From Thioglobus_B sp964403565 (lineage in GTDB: Bacteria > Pseudomonadota > Gammaproteobacteria > PS1 > Pseudothioglobaceae): a stretch of DNA of 38,931 nt. The position numbers were made by a program, and so were the translations under genes. The stretch spans positions 1 through 38,931 of the forward strand of contig CAYOFV010000006.1 in NCBI GenBank assembly GCA_964403565.1, written 5' to 3'. The notes beneath the pieces are model-generated. The model did no database searches. It was not told where the DNA came from and worked only from the letters and a program-made list of their open reading frames with translations. Below are positions 7,743 to 16,258 of the stretch, piece by piece; positions within the stretch are counted from its first letter, which is position 1, and every line of letters starts with the position of its first letter.

Positions 7743-10700
7743 ATGAAAGATTTATTAAAGATTCATAAGTTAGAGCAAAAAGAGCACGATTTTGATGCAA
7801 TCAAAGTAGGACTTGCTTCTCCTGAGAAGATCCGCTCGTGGTCATATGGTGAGGTTAAAAAACCTGAAACTATCAACTACCGTACGTTTAAACCTGAAAG
7901 AGAAGGTTTATTCTGTGCAAAAGTATTTGGTCCNNNNNNNNNNNNNNNNNNNNNNNNNNNNNNNNNNNNNNNNNNNNNNNNNNNNNNNNNNNNNNNNNNN
8001 NNNNNNNNNNNNNNNNNNNNNNNNNNNNNNNNNACCGTACGTTTAAACCTGAAAGAGAAGGTTTATTCTGTGCAAAAGTATTTGGTCCGATGAAAGACTT
8101 TGAGTGCTTATGTGGCAAATATAAGCGCATGAAGTATAGAAATGTAGTTTGTGAGAAATGTGGCGTTGAAGTTACACTATCAAAAGTGCGTCGTGAACGC
8201 ATGGGTCATATCGAACTTGCCGCTCCAGTTGCACATATTTGGTACTTAAAATCACTACCATCACGCCTAGGCTTATTAATGGATATGACGCTTAAAGATA
8301 TTGAGCGTGTATTGTATTTTGAAGCATTTATGGTAACTGATCCTGGATCAACTCCACTTATTCATAAGCAATTACTTACAGAAGAGATGTATTTTGATGC
8401 TCTTGATGAATATGGAGATGATGAGTTTGAAGCTAAGATGGGTGCTGAGGCAATCTATGATGTATTATCAGAGATGCAGTTAGAAAAAGAAGCTGCAAAT
8501 CTTCGTGAAGATGCTCTTAATACTAAGTCACAAACAAAATTAAAGAAACTTAACAAGCGTTTAAAGCTTGTTGATTCACTAATTCAATCAGGTAACAAGC
8601 CAGAATGGATGGTGCTTAAAGTACTTCCAGTACTTCCACCTGATCTACGTCCTCTTGTACCACTTGACGGTGGTCGTTTTGCAACGTCAGATCTTAATGA
8701 TTTATATCGCCGTGTAATTAATCGTAATAACCGTTTAGCGCGTCTTTTAGAGCTTGATGCTCCAGAGATTATTGTGCGTAACGAAAAGCGTATGCTACAA
8801 GAAGCGGTTGATTCATTAATCGACAATGGTCGTCGTGGTCGTGCGGTAATGGGTAACAATCGTCGTCCGCTTAAGTCTATTGCTGACATGATTAAAGGTA
8901 AGCAAGGACGCTTCAGACAAAATCTACTAGGTAAACGTGTTGACTATTCTGGTCGTTCAGTAATTGTTTGTGGACCGTATCTTAAATTACACCAGTGTGG
9001 TTTACCAAAGAAAATGGCGTTAGAATTATTTAAGCCATTTATCTACAATAAGCTACAACAAAAAGGCTTAGCTTCTACAATTAAAGCAGCTAAGAAAATG
9101 GTAGAAAGTGAAACTCCAGAAGTTTGGGATATCTTAGAGAAGGTAGTGCACCAGCATCCAGTTATGCTTAACCGTGCGCCTACACTTCACCGTTTAGGTA
9201 TTCAGGCATTTGAGCCATTACTTATTGAAGGTAAAGCAATTCAACTACATCCATTAGTATGTGGCGCATTTAACGCCGACTTTGATGGTGACCAGATGGC
9301 GGTACACGTGCCATTATCTGAAGAAGCTCAACTTGAAGCTAGAACATTAATGCTTGCATCAAATAACGTACTACACTTGGCGAGTGGTGATCCAATTATC
9401 GTACCATCGCAGGACGTAATTCTAGGTCTTTACTACATGACTCGTGATATGGTAAACCAAGAAGGTGAAGGTATGGTCTTTGCTAATGCAACAGAGGCTC
9501 TTAATGCTTATGAGGCTGGATCTGTATCATTGCATGCGCAAATTAAATTACGTATTCAAAATTACGTTAAAACTGATAATAGCTATGAGCCTAGCGATAA
9601 GCAGATAGTTGATACTACAGTTGGTCGTGCAATATTCTCAAGAATTTTGCCAAAAGGTCTGTCTTTTGAATTAATTAACCAAGCTTGTACTAAGAAGGTT
9701 GTGTCAAACTTAATTCACGTTTGTTATAGAACACAAGAGTTGAAAGAGACAGTAGTTTTTGCTGATCAAATGATGTATATGGGCTTCCAATACTCAACTA
9801 AATCAGGTATTTCTTTCTGTTCAAACGATATGACAATTCCAGATACAAAAGCTGGAATGATTGAAGCTGCAGAGAGTAAGGTTAAAGATGTACAAGATCA
9901 ATTCTCTAAAGGTATTTTGACTGACGGTGAGCGTTATAACAAAGTAATTGATATTTGGTCATCTACTTCTGAAGAAGTGGCAAAAGAGATGATGAATGAG
10001 GTTGGTTTTGCTGAGTTTACCGATGCTGATGGCAACACAGAGAAAAAACCATCGTTTAACTCAGTGTATATGATGGCTGATTCAGGTGCTCGTGGTTCTC
10101 CTGCACAGATGCGTCAGTTAGCTGGTATGCGTGGTCTAATGGCAAAACCTGATGGCTCAATTATTGAAACTCCAATTACTTCAAACTTTAGAGAAGGTTT
10201 GAATAATATGCAGTACTTTATTTCAACTCATGGTGCACGTAAAGGTCTTGCAGATACAGCTCTTAAAACAGCAAACTCTGGTTACCTAACTCGTCGTTTA
10301 GTAGATGTTGGTCAGGATTTAGTTATTACTGAAGATGATTGTGGCACAAGTCATGGTCTAGTAATGAAAGCATTAATTGATGGTGGTAACGTTGTACAGA
10401 CTTTAGGTGATGCAACACTTGGTCGTGTTGTGGCTGAAGATGTTATGATGCCAGATTCTGATGAGGTGTTATTCCCTAAGGGGCATTTAATCACTTTAAG
10501 TGACTCTGAAAAGATCAATGATCTAGGTATTGAATCAATTAAAGCACGTTCAGCGATTACTTGTGAAACACGTTATGGTGTTTGTGCATCTTGTTATGGT
10601 AATGATATGGCACGTGGTCATAAGATTGGCGTTGGTGAGGCAGTTGGTGTTATTGCTGCTCAGTCAATTGGTGAGCCAGGTACACAGTTAACAATGCGTA

Positions 10701-12094
10701 CATTCCATATCGGTGGTGCAGCATCAGCTTCAACTGCTGTTAATAGTATTAATATTAATACTGATGGTGATGCACACTTCGAAAATCTAAAATCAATCAC
10801 TAATGCTAATGGTGATTTAGTGGTTATTTCACGTTCTTCTGAAGTATCAATTCGAAATGAAAAAGGTCAAGAGGTTGAGCGCTATAAGATTCCATATGGT
10901 GCAAGTGTACATGTACAAGATGGTGGTGCAGTTAAGGCGAAAGATAAGATTGCAGACTGGGATCCACATACACATCCAATTATTTCTGAACAATCAGGTA
11001 AAGTTGTATTTGTAGACTTTGTTGAGGGAGTTACGGTAAATAAAAATACTGATCCACTTACAGGTTTAACATTCTTTGAGATGATTGATGAAGCTGAGCG
11101 TAGTGTTGCAGCTAAAGGCTTAAAGCCACTTATTAAGGTAGTAGATGAAAATGATGATGAAGTAGTATTATCAACACATTACCTACCTTCTGAAGTTAAG
11201 ATCAATCTTGAAGACAATCAAGTGATTACAGCTGGTGAAGTTTTAGCTAAGATTCCTAAAGATCAATCTAAGACAAGTGATATTACTGGTGGTCTACCAC
11301 GAGTTGCAGATTTATTTGAAGCACGTAAAGCTAAAGATCATTCGATCCTTGCAGAGGCATCGGGTGTAGTTAGTTTTGGTAATCCTACTAAGAGCAAAGA
11401 TCGTTTAATCATTACCAATGAAGAAGGTGAAGCAACTGAGATGATGATCCATAAATGGAGACAAATCAATGTATTCGATGGTGAGACTGTTGAAAAAGGT
11501 GATGTAATCTCTGATGGCCCATCTAATCCGCATGATATCTTACGCCTTCTAGGTGTTGAGCCTTTAGCTGATTATATTGTTAGAGAAGTGCAAAATGTAT
11601 ACCGCTTGCAAGGTGTAAAAATCTCTGATAAGCATATTGAAGTTATTGTTAAGCAAATGCTACGTAAGGTAGAAATTATTGATAATGGCGATTCTACATT
11701 TGTAAATGGTGAAACAGCTGAATACTCTAAAGTTATAGAGGCTAATAAGCAATTGGCTTCACAAGGCAAGGAGCAAATTACTTATCAAAGACTACTTATG
11801 GGTATTACTAAAGCATCACTTGCAACTGAGTCATTTATCTCTGCAGCATCATTCCAAGAGACAACTCGTGTACTTACAGAAGCATCAACTACTGGTCGAG
11901 TAGATACACTTAAAGGCTTGAAGGAAAATGTAATTGTTGGTCGTTTAATTCCAGCTGGTACTGGTTTTGTTCACCATCAAGAGCGTAGAGCACGTAGAGA
12001 GGCTGAGAGTATGTTTAGTGCAGATGCAGAGCAAGCTCTATCAGAAGAGTTAAGTGAAGCTGAGCAAAATTCTGAAGCAGGTGCTGAAGAATAA
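7743..12094 (+). CDS. rpoC: DNA-directed RNA polymerase subunit beta' (frame interrupted by an assembly gap)
   Basis: This subunit holds the active-site Mg2+ and the clamp. As printed, the frame shifts at a 100-N run (7934-8033) flanked by two copies of the same 55 bases. Removing one copy and the Ns (155 bases) gives a single 1398-residue frame (E. coli: 1407). FCAKVFGP is then followed directly by MKDFECLCGK, as in other RpoC proteins. In that joined numbering the zinc cysteines fall at 70, 72, 85 and 88, identical to E. coli. NADFDGDQM places the catalytic aspartates at about 461, 463 and 465. The start ATG at 7743 (MKDLLKIHKLEQKEHDFDAIK) has AGGAGA upstream. The gene is almost certainly intact. 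An automatic annotation would split it at 8090. Confidence 0.95.
7879..7933 (+). repeat. 55-bp direct repeat, copy 1 (left of N gap, within rpoC)
   Basis: The bases from ACCGTACG to TTTGGTCC are identical to 8034-8088. This copy is in the true rpoC reading frame and encodes YRTFKPEREGLFCAKVFGP with its flanks. The repeat abuts the first N exactly. I interpret it as the shared end of two contigs and not as a biological duplication. Confidence 0.95.
7934..8033. other. Scaffold gap of exactly 100 Ns
   Basis: One hundred consecutive Ns is the conventional placeholder for a gap of unknown length. Because identical 55-base sequence flanks both sides and joining there restores rpoC, the true missing sequence is probably zero bases. 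Confidence 0.98.
8034..8088 (+). repeat. 55-bp direct repeat, copy 2 (right of N gap, within rpoC)
   Basis: This is an exact copy of 7879-7933 starting at the base after the last N. As printed it is out of frame with the upstream part of rpoC. Counted with only one copy present, it is in frame with the downstream part. It should be merged with copy 1. Confidence 0.95.
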
Positions 12095-12115
12095 ATAAAT
12101 AGCTTTAATGCAAAC

Positions 12116-12150
12116 AAAAAACCGCATCCATATACTGATGCGGTTTTTTT
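12116..12150 (+). terminator. Rho-independent terminator of the rpoBC operon
   Basis: ACCGCATC (12121-12128) pairs with GATGCGGT (12137-12144) around an 8-base loop. It is preceded by an A tract and followed by seven Ts. It lies 22 bp after the rpoC stop and is one of the strongest intrinsic terminators in the window, closing the ribosomal/RNA polymerase block. Confidence 0.93.
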
Positions 12151-12186
12151 ATACCTAAAAAAATCTCCAAAGTATAAAATGCTCAC

Positions 12187-13641
12187 ATGAATCAAAAGAG
12201 TTTTGACAATTTTATAGCTCAAGGATATAACCATATTCCAGTATTTAAAGAGGTAGTTTTAGATACTGATACAGCTCTTGGATTATATTTAAAATTTGCC
12301 AATACACCTTATTCATACTTATTTGAATCAGTTCAAGGTGGTGAGAAATGGGGTAGATATTCGATTATTGGTCTAGAGGCTAATACGATTATCAAAGTTT
12401 TTGACTATCAAGTACAAATTAGCCATAACGGCAAGGTTGTAGAAACTATAGATGTTGAAGATCCGCTTAAATGGATTGAAAACTATCAAAAACAATACAA
12501 TGTTCCAGTTTTAGATGAGTTGCCAGAATTTAATGGTGGATTGGTTGGGTATTTTGGCTATGAGATCATTCGTTATATTGAGCCACGATTAAAAAATATA
12601 AACAAAACTGATGAGCTTGAAGTTGCTGATATTTTGCTTATGCTGTCAAACGATATTATTGTGTTTGATAATTTACAAAACAAGGCATTTGTTATTACTC
12701 ATGTTAATCCAGAGAATACTTCTTATGAAGATGCGTTATCTCGTCTTGATGAAATCATATCTTCTATTGATACTCCACTTCCGAAGCTAAAGTACACGTC
12801 AGATAATATTACAAGCTCTGATTTTGTTTCAAGTTTTGGTGAAGAGAATTTCAAGTCTGCAGTTAGACATATTCAAAAATATATAGTTGCAGGCGATGTT
12901 ATGCAGGTAGTACCATCGCAAAGATTAAGCTGTGAATTTAAAGCACCGCCAATAGAATTGTACAGACAGTTAAGACGTCTTAATCCTTCGCCATATATGT
13001 ATTATCTGAATTTAGATGATGTATTTGTAGTTGGCTCGTCGCCTGAGATTTTAACTAGGGTGGATTCAAATAATCGCGCAACTGTACGCCCAATAGCTGG
13101 AACAAGATACCGTGGTAAAACTGAGGCTGAAGATATAGCTTTAGAAAAAGACCTTTTGGCAGATGAAAAGGAAATTGCAGAACATTTAATGTTAATTGAC
13201 CTTGGTAGAAATGATCTAGGCCGAATTGCTAAAACCGGAAGTGTCGATCTTACAGACAAGATGTTTATTGAAAGATATTCACATGTTATGCATATTGTGT
13301 CAAATGTTGAGTGTGAGTTAAAAGAGGGGATGAGTGCTATAGATGTTTTAAAGGCAACTTTCCCTGCAGGAACATTATCAGGTGCACCGAAAGTTCGCGC
13401 AATGGAAATAATTGATGAGTTAGAACCACTTAAGCGCAATATATATTCTGGAGCTATTGGTTATCTATCTTGGCACGGGTGTATGGATATGGCAATTGCA
13501 ATACGCACAGCAGTTATTAAGGATGAGACTCTTTATGTGCAAGCTGGAGCTGGGATTGTTCATGATTCGATTGAGCAGTCAGAGTGGGATGAAACTATGC
13601 ATAAAGCCCAGGCTTTAATAAAAGCTGCAGAGCAAGTATAG
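12187..13641 (+). CDS. trpE: Anthranilate synthase component I
   Basis: TrpE converts chorismate to anthranilate, the first step of tryptophan synthesis, using ammonia from the TrpG glutamine amidotransferase. The 484 residues have an N-terminal regulatory half and a C-terminal chorismate-binding domain. The latter includes GDVMQVVPSQRLS, RPIAGTRYRGKTEAED, LIDLGRNDLGR, TFPAGTLSGAPKVRAMEII and a C-terminal QAGAGIVHDS motif. These mark true TrpE over the related PabB or isochorismate synthases, though PabB cannot be wholly excluded from motifs alone. trpG and trpD are not adjacent. The ATG lacks a clear ribosome-binding site. TATAAA at 12173-12178 lies so close that the mRNA could be almost leaderless. 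Confidence 0.93.
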   Translation: MNQKSFDNFIAQGYNHIPVFKEVVLDTDTALGLYLKFANTPYSYLFESVQGGEKWGRYSIIGLEANTIIKVFDYQVQISHNGKVVETIDVEDPLKWIENYQKQYNVPVLDELPEFNGGLVGYFGYEIIRYIEPRLKNINKTDELEVADILLMLSNDIIVFDNLQNKAFVITHVNPENTSYEDALSRLDEIISSIDTPLPKLKYTSDNITSSDFVSSFGEENFKSAVRHIQKYIVAGDVMQVVPSQRLSCEFKAPPIELYRQLRRLNPSPYMYYLNLDDVFVVGSSPEILTRVDSNNRATVRPIAGTRYRGKTEAEDIALEKDLLADEKEIAEHLMLIDLGRNDLGRIAKTGSVDLTDKMFIERYSHVMHIVSNVECELKEGMSAIDVLKATFPAGTLSGAPKVRAMEIIDELEPLKRNIYSGAIGYLSWHGCMDMAIAIRTAVIKDETLYVQAGAGIVHDSIEQSEWDETMHKAQALIKAAEQV

Positions 13642-13692
13642 TAAGTCAAATATATATCCAAAGTTAATCTATATTAATTTTTCATAAAAGTG

Positions 13693-13720
13693 TTGCAAAT
13701 ATTTTTATTATGGTTATCAT
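13693..13720 (+). promoter_or_regulatory. Candidate sigma-70 promoter of the sox operon
   Basis: TTGCAA (13693-13698) and TATCAT (13715-13720) are separated by 16 bp, close to the consensus boxes and spacing. Transcription would start near 13727, leaving a leader of about 60 nt before soxX that contains a hairpin. It was found by eye. Confidence 0.5.
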
Positions 13721-13732
13721 AAGAGGACTTAG

Positions 13733-13753
13733 GTGAGATTTGATAGATCTTAC
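13733..13753 (+). promoter_or_regulatory. Hairpin in the sox leader
   Basis: GTGAGAT (13733-13739) pairs with ATCTTAC (13747-13753) with one G-U pair, around a 7-base loop. Four bases later comes a T-rich stretch (TTTTATTTTTTTATTT). The placement between the candidate promoter and the soxX ribosome-binding site could be a weak attenuator, a stability element or a regulator site. Confidence 0.4.
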
Positions 13754-13789
13754 AGGGTTTTATTTTTTTATTTATAAGAGGAGAGAAGC

Positions 13790-14137
13790 ATGAAGAAAAC
13801 TATTTCTTCTATCTCAGTAGCTGTTACTCTGGCATCACTTTTTGTTATGCCGACACAAGCAGGTGCTAAAGAGATGACTGATGAAGAAGTTACTTTCGGT
13901 CGTAAAGCAGGCAACTGCTTAGCATGCCATATGATTCCTGGTGGTAATCTACCGGGTAATATTGGTCCACCATTACTTGCTATGAAGGCAAGATTTCCAA
14001 ACAAAGAAGATCTGCGAGAGCAAATTTGGGATGCAACAATAAAAAATCCAAATACAATTATGCCTCCATTCGGTAAGCATCAGATTCTTACTGAGAAGCA
14101 AATTGATCAAGTCACAAACTATATTTATTCAAAATAA
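13790..14137 (+). CDS. soxX: Sulfur-oxidation c-type cytochrome SoxX
   Basis: SoxX is the small monohaem subunit of SoxXA, which oxidatively couples thiosulfate to the carrier SoxYZ in the periplasm. The 115-residue precursor has a Sec signal peptide (about 1-26, ending near TQAGA). A single CLACH haem site lies at 43-47. The haem methionine is probably M91 in MPPFG. The GNIGPPLLAMKARFP segment is typical of SoxX. GAGGAGA (13778-13784) is a strong ribosome-binding site. It is the first gene of a tight soxXYZAK cluster, 12 bp before soxY. Confidence 0.94.
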   Translation: MKKTISSISVAVTLASLFVMPTQAGAKEMTDEEVTFGRKAGNCLACHMIPGGNLPGNIGPPLLAMKARFPNKEDLREQIWDATIKNPNTIMPPFGKHQILTEKQIDQVTNYIYSK

Positions 14138-14149
14138 AAGGAGAGTTAT

Positions 14150-14593
14150 ATGAAAAGAAGACTATTTCTAAAAAGCGCAATGGCAGGTTCTGCAGTTGCA
14201 ACAGCCGTAGGTGCGGGTTTATTAACACCATCTGCAGTATTTGCAAACTCAGCTGACTTTAAAGCTAAGTCAGATGCAGCCGGTGCATCAATTGCAGGCG
14301 CAGGCAAAGGTTCATTTAAATTTAAAGCTCCAAAGATTGCTGAGAATGGTGCAGTTGTACCAATGACAGTAGATGCATCTAAGATGGACGGTGTAACTAA
14401 CGTATCTTTCTACGTTAAAGAGAACTCTACACCTCTAGCAGCATCATTTAACTTATCTGGCGCTCAAGGCTATGTTTCTACTCGTATTAAGATGGGTAAA
14501 ACATCAGCAGTTACAGCTTTAGTAACAGCAGGCGGTGCAACAACTGCTAAGAGTCAAGAAGTTAAAGTAACTATTGGTGGTTGTGGCGGTTAA
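14150..14593 (+). CDS. soxY: Sulfur carrier protein SoxY
   Basis: SoxY carries sulfur intermediates on a C-terminal cysteine while SoxXA and SoxB work on them. The 147-residue protein begins with a Tat-type signal (R3 and R4 in KRRLFLK, then a hydrophobic stretch ending near VFANSA), so it is exported folded, probably together with SoxZ, which has no signal. It ends in GGCGG, with the swinging-arm cysteine at 145, the diagnostic SoxY feature. soxZ follows 49 bp later. The gap contains only a short palindrome (TTAACTAGTTAA, 14599-14610). Confidence 0.96.
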   Translation: MKRRLFLKSAMAGSAVATAVGAGLLTPSAVFANSADFKAKSDAAGASIAGAGKGSFKFKAPKIAENGAVVPMTVDASKMDGVTNVSFYVKENSTPLAASFNLSGAQGYVSTRIKMGKTSAVTALVTAGGATTAKSQEVKVTIGGCGG

Positions 14594-14642
14594 TTTAATT
14601 AACTAGTTAACAAGTAATCAAATTTATTAAGGAGAATTAAAA

Positions 14643-14945
14643 ATGGCAAAAATTAAATTAAAGCCTAAAGCTAGAAAAGGTGTTATCGGTATTAAAGCTC
14701 TAATCAAGCACCCAATGGAAACTGGACTACGTAAGAAGAAAGGTAAGCTAGTACCAGCTAATCACATTGTGCACATGGTAGTTAAGCATAACGGTACTAC
14801 TGTTATCGATGCTGATATCGGTTCATCAATCTCTAAGAACCCATACTTTAAGTTCCAAGTACCTGGTGCTAAAGGTGATGAAATTACTCTAGCGTACAAA
14901 GACAACAAAGGTAAAGAAGGTACAGCGACTGCTAAGTCTAAGTAA
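14643..14945 (+). CDS. soxZ: Sulfur-oxidation protein SoxZ
   Basis: SoxZ is the immunoglobulin-like partner of SoxY in the SoxYZ carrier heterodimer. It has 100 residues, the usual family length, with no signal peptide, no cysteine and many lysines. Features seen are IKHPMETGLRKK near 20-32, a common SoxZ motif, and a final beta-sandwich strand region KGDEITLAYKDNKG. Without its own signal it presumably leaves the cytoplasm with SoxY through the Tat system. AAGGAGAA precedes the ATG, and soxA starts 24 bp after the stop. Confidence 0.95.
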   Translation: MAKIKLKPKARKGVIGIKALIKHPMETGLRKKKGKLVPANHIVHMVVKHNGTTVIDADIGSSISKNPYFKFQVPGAKGDEITLAYKDNKGKEGTATAKSK

Positions 14946-14969
14946 CTTATATATCTCGAGGAGAGAATG

Positions 14970-15788
14970 ATGAAGAAAATATTAACTGCAGTGATTGCCT
15001 TAGGTGTTGCGGTAACTACAGCATCAGCAACTGATGTTGAGGCTGACCGTAAAGCTTTTGTTGAGCACTTCAAATCAATCAAACCAAATGTTGAGTTTGC
15101 TGACTATACAAATGGTGTTTATGCATTTGATGAAGGCTCAAGAGAGCAGTTTGAGGAAATCTTAGACGGTATACCACCGTATGAAGAAGCTGTTGAAAAA
15201 GGCGGAGCTGAATTCGAGAAGTTTGGTTTAGGTAAGTGTGATGCGCTTAAAGATCCTAAAGCGGCTCGTTTAGCGCATCCATACTATGATGATGCAGCAG
15301 GCAAAGTAATTACCCTAGAGGCTACTATTCAAAAATGCTACACTGAGCAGACTGGTAAGAAAATGGGTACTATGAAGGGCAAGATTGCTCGTATTAGTGC
15401 TTGGATTTCAGATCAGGCAGCTGGTGAGAAGATCAATGTAAAGATTGAATCTGATGGTGCTAAAGCGGCATACGAAAGAGGCAAAGCTTTCTTCTATGCT
15501 AAGCGTGGTCAATTCAATATGTCATGTGCAGATTGTCATGTTTACAACGCTGACAAGAAAGCTCGTGCTGATATCTTGTCACCTGCGTTAGGTCATACTA
15601 CTCACGTTCCTATGTATCGTGCAAAATGGGCTGGTATCGGAACTCTACATCGTCGTTATGGCGGTTGTTTGAAGAATATGCGTGCTAAGCCAATTATGGC
15701 ACAGTCTGACATATATGGTGATATGGAATTATTCCATCAGGCAATGAGTAATGGTCTTGAAATCACTGATGCACGTTATAGAAAGTAA
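14970..15788 (+). CDS. soxA: Sulfur-oxidation cytochrome SoxA (single haem-binding site)
   Basis: SoxA is the catalytic subunit of SoxXA, joining thiosulfate to the SoxY cysteine. A signal peptide (to about residue 21) precedes two cytochrome-like domains. Positions below count from an alternative ATG at 14967. Only the second domain has a haem site, CADCH at 187-191. The first keeps C91 and C124, which probably form the disulfide known from monohaem SoxA proteins. C234 in YGGCLKNMRA is the expected active-site cysteine, modified to a persulfide in studied homologues. I prefer the ATG at 14970 because GGAG (14960-14963) is then six bases away instead of three. Confidence 0.95.
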   Translation: MKKILTAVIALGVAVTTASATDVEADRKAFVEHFKSIKPNVEFADYTNGVYAFDEGSREQFEEILDGIPPYEEAVEKGGAEFEKFGLGKCDALKDPKAARLAHPYYDDAAGKVITLEATIQKCYTEQTGKKMGTMKGKIARISAWISDQAAGEKINVKIESDGAKAAYERGKAFFYAKRGQFNMSCADCHVYNADKKARADILSPALGHTTHVPMYRAKWAGIGTLHRRYGGCLKNMRAKPIMAQSDIYGDMELFHQAMSNGLEITDARYRK

Positions 15789-15798
15789 GGAGAATATT

Positions 15799-16122
15799 AT
15801 GAAAAAAGTATTAATTGTTGCTTTTTCAGTATTTACCTTATCAGCTAATGCCAACTTTATGGAGTCAGGTCATAATTGGAACAAAGGTTCTTCTGTAGAT
15901 CCTTTTGCCGCAGCAATTGCTGCAGCTGAGTCCGGATATGCTACAAACCTAAAGGCTAACATGGCGTGGCGTGACACAGGAAAAATGATCAATGAAGCTA
16001 AAAAGTTACATAAAGCTGGAAAGCTAGATGCAGCTGTAGCACTTGCTAACAAAGCGCATAAGCAGACAGCGAATGCAGCTAGTCAGCATAAACTTGCTAC
16101 TATAGCCGGTCCAAGATTTTAA
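15799..16122 (+). CDS. soxK: SoxXA-binding protein SoxK (SAXB type)
   Basis: This is a 107-residue predicted exported protein with a signal peptide (about 1-18, ending in SANA). The mature part is Ala/Lys-rich and helical, without cysteines. An upstream in-frame start at 15751 would lie inside soxA. The ATG at 15799 with AAGGAGAA is clearly better. Small helical proteins directly after soxA in green and purple sulfur bacteria (SoxK/SAXB) bind and stimulate SoxXA. Size, position and the tail AASQHKLATIAGPRF fit that family, but I identify it mainly from context. It is the last gene before the sox terminator. Confidence 0.8.
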   Translation: MKKVLIVAFSVFTLSANANFMESGHNWNKGSSVDPFAAAIAAAESGYATNLKANMAWRDTGKMINEAKKLHKAGKLDAAVALANKAHKQTANAASQHKLATIAGPRF

Positions 16123-16140
16123 GTTAATTCTTAAGTCATT

Positions 16141-16168
16141 AAAAACGCCCCTTTATTGGGGCGTTTTT
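16141..16168 (+). terminator. Rho-independent terminator of the sox operon
   Basis: AAAAACGCCCC (16141-16151) pairs with GGGGCGTTTTT (16158-16168) around a TTTATT loop, 18 bp after soxK. GC-rich core, preceding A tract and following T tract make this a textbook intrinsic terminator. It marks soxXYZAK as one unit separate from dnaE. Confidence 0.95.
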
Positions 16169-16183
16169 ATTTAATAATTTAAA

Positions 16184-16210
16184 AAAACAGCTGTTTTACA
16201 AGTTGTAAAA
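16184..16210. promoter_or_regulatory. Two overlapping palindromes upstream of dnaE
   Basis: AAAACAGCTGTTTT (16184-16197) is a perfect 14-bp palindrome. It overlaps TTTTACAA-G-TTGTAAAA (16194-16210), a perfect 8-bp inverted repeat around one base. Both lie between the sox terminator and dnaE, 49-75 bp before the dnaE start. The symmetry suggests a dimeric regulator's operator. No regulator is known from the sequence. Confidence 0.45.
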
Positions 16211-16258
16211 TAGAACAAATATTCTCAAAATATTTATAGACTTACCACTTAGATTTTA

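Noticed and set aside
7743..8093. rpoC as a frameshifted pseudogene or as two genes
   Set aside because: The break coincides exactly with 100 Ns flanked by identical 55-base ends, and merging them restores the full conserved protein.
14599..14610. TTAACTAGTTAA palindrome between soxY and soxZ as an operator
   Set aside because: A 12-bp AT-rich palindrome inside an operon is expected by chance in such DNA, and no promoter elements accompany it.
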